Shown here: positions 44,213 to 48,883 of the stretch, in pieces | Layout of the letters: each line of letters begins with the position of its first letter | Position numbering within the stretch: the first letter of the stretch is position 1 | Source of the DNA: Bacteroidota bacterium | GTDB taxonomy: Bacteria > Bacteroidota > Bacteroidia > JABEUT01 | NCBI GenBank assembly: GCA_013289165.1 | Contig: JABDAL010000012.1 | Coordinates: 1-48,883, forward strand | Length of the DNA stretch: 48,883 nucleotides | Direction: 5' to 3' | Position numbers and translations under genes: made by a program | The notes under the pieces: generated by a model | Seen by the model: only the letters and a program-made list of their open reading frames with translations | Database searches by the model: none | What the model was told of the DNA's origin: nothing

Positions 44213-44352
44213 GTAGCGAAGATAGGAATAAAAACTTGATGAAGCTGGGGATAAGCAACTTCCATACTGACTATACGGCCATATCAACCACTATTACACA
44301 GAAATATATTAAAAAAAGCCGGTTGTTTTCAGATGTTTATTTAAGTCTGTTA

Positions 44353-44934
44353 TCAGATTAAAGGAGTAGTAAATCTTATGTGGTCGTCGTTTGTGGTAAA
44401 GAACCGTGTTCCCGTACCTGTTCCCTCATAAGGAAATGTAAGTTTATTCATTGTTGCGGAATATAAGTCTATTTTCTCCCGGACTTCATTCTTATAGTCC
44501 TTCCAAAAACGCATTACGAAACCAGAAATCAAATCCGCAATCTGAAGGTAGATATTTGATTGGGAGTCTTGGAAGTATAAATTATTTGCCTCGTTTATGC
44601 TGTATGTTTCATATTTCAATGAGATAATATCGCCTACTAACTCATCAGTATTAAGTTTTTTCATTCTTTCAAAAGCCGACCGATAAATAATGCCATTGTG
44701 TTCCTCCATATCATGAACTATATTGAATTGTCCTGATAGGAAATCGTTACTGTATTTTTGCGCTCTTGCAAGAATGCCTGTAAATGCACTGAAGCCAGTT
44801 AGGAAATGAATAGATTTATTATGAGGATTCTGGTCGGGCAACGGTAGGTAGTTTTTTAGCACACTCTCGCCCCCTTTTGATAGATCTGCTACTAAATCAG
44901 TCTTTGTGTGGATCACATGGTTTTTTAATTCCAC
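44353..44934 (-). CDS. DUF3800-like protein, 5'-truncated
   Basis: 193 residues. The C-terminal part (DSQSNIYLQIADLISGFVMRFWKDYKNEV) resembles the DUF3800 family end ('D.....LQ.ADLI.G...R....'). An upstream block FNIVHDMEEHNG...ERMKKL also fits. DUF3800 proteins normally begin with a 'DESG' strand that carries acidic residues; this is missing. The only normal start is a GTG at 44,934, with a TGA 11 codons upstream. DUF3800 proteins often accompany restriction and toxin genes, and this one lies 140 bases upstream of mcrB. It may have lost its front end when the element decayed. Confidence 0.5.
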   Translation of the reverse strand: MELKNHVIHTKTDLVADLSKGGESVLKNYLPLPDQNPHNKSIHFLTGFSAFTGILARAQKYSNDFLSGQFNIVHDMEEHNGIIYRSAFERMKKLNTDELVGDIISLKYETYSINEANNLYFQDSQSNIYLQIADLISGFVMRFWKDYKNEVREKIDLYSATMNKLTFPYEGTGTGTRFFTTNDDHIRFTTPLI

Positions 44935-45005
44935 GTCATTTTGTAATGTGAAATATTCAAATAATCAATAAAATACGTATAAGGTCACATTTCCACAAAA
45001 AGAAA

Positions 45006-45046
45006 CTGCCAAAACATTTTTAAGCTGCCAAAACACTGCCAAAACA
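45006..45046. repeat. three copies of CTGCCAAAACA
   Basis: CTGCCAAAACA at 45,006-45,016, 45,025-45,035 and 45,036-45,046 (the last two directly tandem). It could be recombinase or regulator binding DNA. The rest of 44,935-45,270 has no gene. Confidence 0.6.
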
Positions 45047-45145
45047 AAAGTGAGCGGATGTGAGTAGGTGTGAATCCATGTTAGAAGCCCAGTATTTACA
45101 GGTGCAGCCGTGGCTTATTATGAAGCGATATGAACCCCAAAGTGA

Positions 45146-45166
45146 GGTCCCGGGCGGATTTGAACC
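45146..45166 (-). other. tRNA 3'-end-like sequence, possible attachment-site relic
   Basis: The minus strand reads GGTTCAAATCCGCCCGGGAC, then C: a T-loop TTCAAAT with its 3' stem and an acceptor-like CGGGACC. The 5' acceptor GGTCCCG and the anticodon arm are absent upstream, so it is not a tRNA gene. It could be an att site left by integration into a tRNA. Confidence 0.35.
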
Positions 45167-45269
45167 ACTGTACATGTTGAATCCGCACCTATCCTTTTAA
45201 TGGTAGAGGAATCAATTGTACTGGGAAATTATGGAGGAGTGAGAATTTTATATCCAGCAACTTAACCCA

Positions 45270-45341
45270 CTATAATATATACTGGGAGTAAGAGAGCGAA
45301 AAAATGAAAATGAAAAATGAAAACAGGAATAACTTCTTCAT
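45270..45341 (-). pseudogene. 5' remnant of a third GloVer paralog
   Basis: ATG 45,341 begins MKKLFLFSFFIFIFSLSYSQ, then YIL, and hits TAG at 45,272-45,270. This is the signal peptide of the neighbouring GloVer paralogs (MKKLSLFLFFIFSFSFSYSQYILYG). The upstream sequence to about 45,390, including the TAnnTTTA element, also matches the intergenic DNA before the next paralog. Homology stops at the codon for Tyr, so the rest of the gene was lost at this exact point. Confidence 0.82.
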
Positions 45342-45392
45342 TTAAGAGCAGTTTCGATGTGTAAATATAGTAATAAAAAAGAGGCGGAAAAC

Positions 45393-46850
45393 CTAACGTT
45401 CCACTCCAAGTTTGCCCTCCCCAGCAAGGCTACCCTCTTGGGTAAGCACCCTGTAAAAATATACCCCTGCCGGTTGATTGCTTAAATTTATTTCTGTAGT
45501 TGTGGAATTTACACTACCCGCATACACCTTTTCCCCAAGCACATCGTATATTTCTATTATGTTTCTGGTTCCCGGTTCGTAATTGCTAATTTGAAGTGTA
45601 AATACCCCCCTGCCCGGGTTGGGGTATGCCTTTACACTGCCTTGTGGAGCATGTATACTATTAACCCCTAAATGAATAGCCGTATCTACCAACGTTAAGC
45701 TACCTACGGGATAAGCTCCATTGGGGCCTGTAAAGTCAAGTAATTTGGTGTAGATATTGGTAGTTATATCATAGCTGAAAAGTACTCCATATCCGGCACT
45801 ACCTCCATTGGAGGTAGTACCATACAGCAACCCGTTATCCGGGTCTTGGACAAGAGAACCATAGGAATTACTGCCATCCGTACCATTAAAGGTTACTAAT
45901 ACTTTTTCGGTATTGTTTGCAGGGTTGAAGCTAAAAAGTACCCCGTCTCTCGCTGCATCTCCTCCTCCATAGGTCATACCATAAAGTAGGCCATTGGATA
46001 ATTGAAGCAATTCATTCGTGTTCGGATAGGCTCCATACTTTCCGCCAAACGAGTAAACCACGTTTACACTACCTGTTTGAGTATTGAACGTATAAATAGC
46101 TCCCGAATCGGCTTTTCCACCTGCTTGGGATGTTCCGTAAAGCAAGCCATTGTTTGCCTTAATAAGCCCGCTGGTTGGTTCATTAGGACTATTATTAAAA
46201 CTAACGTATACACTGTCCTTATTGGTTTTAGGATTAAAGCCATATAGTACTCCGTTCCCAAACTTACCTCCGCCTTCGGTTACTCCATATAGGATACCAC
46301 TTGCCGTATCCTCCCATAATTCCATAAAGCTCCCCCAACCTGTAACTGTATCTACTAAATTATACTGTACACTGTCTTTCCCGGTATGGATGTCATAATT
46401 ATAGATTACCCCTCCACCATATTTTCCACCCTGCCATGATGTTCCATAAATCAGCCCATTTTTAGCCTGCATAAGCTGATTATCGCCATCGTTGGTATAA
46501 CCATTTGTACTGTCGTAGTTAATTACCACATTTTCGGTGTTGGTTTTTAAATTAAAACTGAACACAGTTCCCATACCATTAACTCCTCCTTGAGCTGTCG
46601 TTCCATATACTAGGCTATCCGGAACATAGAGTAATTTTGATACAGGTCCAAATCCATTAGTCCCGTTAAAACTAAAAAGTATGGTTTGTTTTTTGGTTAA
46701 GGGGTTATAGCTGAATATGGTGCCATACTTAGCGGGCTCATTGGGGTCATAATATGCTCCCCCTCCTCCCGTTACTCCATATAATATATACTGGGAGTAA
46801 GAAAATGAAAAGCTGAAAATGAAAAATAAAAATAGTGATAACTTCTTCAT
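45393..46850 (-). CDS. T9SS-exported GloVer-repeat protein
   Basis: 485 residues with signal peptide MKKLSLFLFFIFSFSFSYSQ. The mature part consists of about seven GloVer repeats of ~55 residues (e.g. FGPVSKLLYVPDSLVYGTTAQGGVNGMGTVFSFNLKTNTEN, NGLIYGTSWQGGKYGGGVIYNYDIHTGKD), likely a beta-propeller. The T9SS type A sorting tail is VKAYPNPGRGVFTLQISNYEPGTRNIIEIYDVLGEKVYAG, followed by NLSNQPAGVYFYRVLTQEGSLAGEGKLGVER. It is 75-80% identical by eye to the gene at 46,901-48,366, so the two are a recent tandem duplication. Ligand or activity unknown. Confidence 0.87.
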   Translation of the reverse strand: MKKLSLFLFFIFSFSFSYSQYILYGVTGGGGAYYDPNEPAKYGTIFSYNPLTKKQTILFSFNGTNGFGPVSKLLYVPDSLVYGTTAQGGVNGMGTVFSFNLKTNTENVVINYDSTNGYTNDGDNQLMQAKNGLIYGTSWQGGKYGGGVIYNYDIHTGKDSVQYNLVDTVTGWGSFMELWEDTASGILYGVTEGGGKFGNGVLYGFNPKTNKDSVYVSFNNSPNEPTSGLIKANNGLLYGTSQAGGKADSGAIYTFNTQTGSVNVVYSFGGKYGAYPNTNELLQLSNGLLYGMTYGGGDAARDGVLFSFNPANNTEKVLVTFNGTDGSNSYGSLVQDPDNGLLYGTTSNGGSAGYGVLFSYDITTNIYTKLLDFTGPNGAYPVGSLTLVDTAIHLGVNSIHAPQGSVKAYPNPGRGVFTLQISNYEPGTRNIIEIYDVLGEKVYAGSVNSTTTEINLSNQPAGVYFYRVLTQEGSLAGEGKLGVER

Positions 46851-46870
46851 TTAAGCACAGTTTCAATATG

Positions 46871-46878
46871 TAAATATA
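46871..46878 (-). promoter_or_regulatory. candidate -7 element of GloVer gene
   Basis: Reads TATATTTA on the minus strand (TAnnTTTG with one mismatch), about 21 bases upstream of ATG 46,850. The same element recurs at 48,388-48,395 for the next paralog and at 45,362-45,369 before the truncated one, so it was duplicated with the genes. Confidence 0.4.
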
Positions 46879-46900
46879 GGAAATAAAAACGGGCGGAAAC

Positions 46901-48366
46901 TTACCGTTCCACTACAAGTTTGCCCTCTCCAATAAGGCTACCCTCTAGGGTAAGCACCCTGTAAAGATATATCCCATTCGGTTGATTGCTTAAATTTATT
47001 TCTGTAGTTGTAGAATTTACACTGCCCGCATACACTTTCTCCCCAAGCACATCGTATATTTCTATTACATTCTTAGCTTCAGCTCCGTAATTATTGATTT
47101 GAAGTGTAAACACCCCCCTGCCAGGATTAGGGTATACCTTTACACTGCCTTGTGGAACATTTATACTATTAACCCCTGTATGAATAGCCGTATCTACCAA
47201 AGCTAAGCCTATAGGATAAGTTCCATTGGAGCCTGTAAAGTCAAGTAATTTGGTGTAGGTATTGGTAGTTATATCATAGCTGAAAAGAACTCCATATCCG
47301 GCACTCCCTCCATAGGTTGTAGTTCCATATATTAAGCCATTATCAGGGTCCTGAACAAGATTGCCTTGCGGGATTCTGCCATCCGTGCCATTAAAGGTTA
47401 CTAATACTTTTTCGGTATTGTTTGAAGGGTTGAAGCTAAAAAGTACCCCGTCTCCTGCTGCATCCCCTCCTCCCCAAGTCGCACCATAAAGTAAGCCATT
47501 GGATAATTGAAGTAATTCATTCGCATTTGGGTAGCCCCCGTGCATTCCGCTAAACTGGTAAACCATGTTCATAGCACCCGAATGGGTGTTAAACGTATAA
47601 ATAGTTCCTGAATCGGGTTTTCCGCCCGCGTCGGACATCCCGTAAAGCAAGCCATTGCTTGCCCGGATAAGCCCGCCTCTTGGTTGATAAGGCCCATTAT
47701 TAGGAGATAATTTAAAATCAACATATACACTGTCCCGGTTCGTTTTAGGATTAAATCCATACAGCACGCCCTGACCAGCCCCCCCGTCCTCTGTCGTTCC
47801 ATAAAGTATGCCGCTCACCGTATCCTCCCATAATTCCATATAGCATCCCGAACCTGTAACTGTATCTAATAAATTATAACGTACACTGTCTTTCCCGGTA
47901 TGAATATCGTAACTATAGATTACCCCTGCACCATATTTTCCGCCCATCCAGGATGTTCCATAAATTAGCCCGTTTTTTGCCTGCATCAGTTGATTAACGC
48001 CAAGGTTTGTATAACCATTTGCGCTGTCATAATTAATTACCACATTTTCGGTGTTGGTTTTTAAATTAAAACTGAACACAGTTCCCATACTATTAGCTCC
48101 CCCTTGATTAGTGGTTCCATAAACTAAGCTATCCGGAACATACAGTAATCTGCACAAAGGTTCAAATCCATCCGTCCCGTTAAAACTAAAAAGTGTGGTT
48201 TGTTTTTTGGTTAGGGGGTTATAGTTGAATATAGTGCCATACTTAGTGGGATCATTGGGATCATAATATGCTCCCCCCCCCCTGCCGCTACTCCATATAA
48301 TATGTACTGGGAGTAACAAAATGAAAAACTGAAAACGAAAAGTAATAAGATAGTTAGCTTTTTCAT
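46901..48366 (-). pseudogene. GloVer-repeat T9SS protein, out of frame at a G10 tract
   Basis: The track ORF starts at 48,319 without a signal peptide. The real start is ATG 48,366 (MKKLTILLLFVFSFSFCYSQ, then YILYGVAAGGG). The two frames meet at a run of ten C on the plus strand (48,273-48,282, G10 in the coding sense). Eight or eleven G's would keep the frame, but ten do not. The remainder is seven GloVer units and an intact T9SS sorting tail (VKVYPNPGRGVFTLQINNYGAEAKNVIEIYDVLGEKVYAG...), so apart from the tract the gene looks healthy. It may be phase-variable, mutated or mis-sequenced. Confidence 0.8.
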
Positions 48367-48387
48367 TTATAGGAATATATTAATATG

Positions 48388-48395
48388 TAAATATA
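48388..48395 (-). promoter_or_regulatory. candidate -7 element of the frameshifted GloVer gene
   Basis: TATATTTA on the minus strand, about 22 bases upstream of ATG 48,366, the same arrangement as for the paralog at 46,850. Confidence 0.35.
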
Positions 48396-48402
48396 GGAAA
48401 TA

Positions 48403-48433
48403 AAAACGGGCGGAAAAGACTTACGCCCGTTTT
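48403..48433 (-). terminator. intrinsic terminator of the gene at the window end
   Basis: AAAACGGGCG and CGCCCGTTTT form a perfect 10-bp stem around an 11-base loop, followed on the minus strand by T-rich DNA (TTTTTATTTCC). It lies 4 bases after the stop of the 48,437 gene, right before the GloVer promoter. Confidence 0.75.
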
Positions 48434-48436
48434 ACC

Positions 48437-48883
48437 TTATCTTTCTATTAATAAATTATCCGTTTTTACAGGTTTTTGGTTATTGTCTATAATCCGATAA
48501 TGGTAGACACCTTGTGCCAATGAACCTACCGGTATAGTGGTCAGGTTACTTGTCAACGAATAAGTGAGGGTTAACTGGCCTAACCCGTTATATAAATATA
48601 TCGTTCCTGTCATTTCCTGCCCAATAAATTCGACATTAAGCAAGGTATTGGCAGGGTTAGGATATACTTTAACTGTCAGGTTCTTATTATCAGGTACAGT
48701 GCTTTGCGTACTTGCCGGTTTCTTTACAGGCCGGTGCGCGTATGCACGCCCATTGCCATATATCTCCTCGCAAGCACTGTAGTAATCGGTGGAGTCTATA
48801 GGGGCTAACAGGGCCCTGGCTAAATACACCCCTGTACCATATTGATAAGGGCATAGTGGTGCATATTGCTGGAGTATGGATTT
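48437..48883 (-). CDS. C-terminal part of a T9SS-sorted surface protein (partial)
   Basis: The frame is open to the window edge (149 codons); the track start GTG at 48,829 is internal. The visible part begins SILQQYAPLCPYQYGTGVYL, then ARALLAPIDSTDYYSACEEI, a Cys-containing segment often seen in large Bacteroidota surface proteins before the sorting domain. A Pro/Thr linker (KKPASTQSTVPDNKN) leads to a T9SS type A tail: VKVYPNPANTLLNVEFIGQ..., YNGLGQLTLTYSL, LAQGVYHYRIIDNNQKPVKTDNLLIER. The N-terminal part and function lie outside the window. Confidence 0.78.
   Translation of the reverse strand, partial: KSILQQYAPLCPYQYGTGVYLARALLAPIDSTDYYSACEEIYGNGRAYAHRPVKKPASTQSTVPDNKNLTVKVYPNPANTLLNVEFIGQEMTGTIYLYNGLGQLTLTYSLTSNLTTIPVGSLAQGVYHYRIIDNNQKPVKTDNLLIER

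Noticed and set aside
45120-45230. Possible complete tRNA gene around the T-arm-like sequence
   Set aside because: No matching 5' acceptor strand, D-arm or anticodon arm could be built upstream; only the 3' part is tRNA-like.

Overview
This window looks like chromosomal DNA of a Bacteroidota bacterium, probably from the Chitinophagales/Sphingobacteriia side. Many products are secreted proteins with type IX secretion (T9SS) C-terminal sorting domains, SprB-like repeats or a gliding-motility-type (CHU_C) C-terminus. Several genes have the Bacteroidota-type -7 element TAnnTTTG, in the best cases about 20 bases after a TTG/TTTG -33 element. The DNA is AT-rich and uses the standard code. I found no rRNA, no intact tRNA, no CRISPR array and no intact insertion sequence.

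Region 1 (1-9.5 kb) is core: the 3' end of pyrR, a GNAT-like gene, valS, a very large TamB-like gene facing valS, and tsaD divergent from it. Region 2 (9.5-27.6 kb) is an ordinary Bacteroidota envelope/secretome stretch. It holds a 1204-residue adhesin-like protein, a C10 cysteine protease, a di-heme cytochrome c, a GT-C-like membrane protein, an LpxR-like lipid A deacylase, a two-domain M16 peptidase, a three-gene cluster (lipoprotein, TonB-C/beta-barrel fusion, unknown secreted protein) and a GloVer-repeat T9SS protein built of 53-residue tandem units.

Region 3 (27.6-45.3 kb) is accessory DNA full of scars. After a small membrane protein, an MBL-fold hydrolase and a TetX-like flavoprotein comes a zone of broken genes: a RES-domain gene with no ATG start, a 106-bp direct repeat (one mismatch) enclosing about 3.3 kb, fragments of an SBBP protein and an AAA ATPase, a beta-helix surface protein, and a divergent midA/eamA-like pair that has lost both 5' halves. 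A block of small stress/detoxification-type genes follows (WYL regulator, VOC protein, two NTF2-like proteins, HxlR regulator, NmrA-like reductase, frameshifted alpha/beta hydrolase). It is bounded on both sides by a 29-bp imperfect direct repeat. Immediately after it lie a truncated tyrosine integrase, a McrC/McrB modification-dependent restriction pair, a 5'-truncated DUF3800-like gene and a tRNA-3'-end-like sequence.

Region 4 (45.3-48.9 kb) is a tandem array of GloVer-repeat T9SS genes. A third paralog was cut off after its signal peptide exactly where the accessory region begins, which fixes that junction near 45,270. One intact-looking paralog follows. The next carries a G10 homopolymer that throws it out of frame just after the signal peptide. 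The window ends in another T9SS protein running off the edge.

Most interesting are the sharply mapped boundaries of the McrBC/DUF3800 defence-like segment, the poly-G tract in a surface-protein gene, the overlapping divergent promoters of the HxlR/NmrA pair, the TamB gene whose membrane anchor has no ATG/GTG/TTG start, and the TonB-C/beta-barrel fusion.
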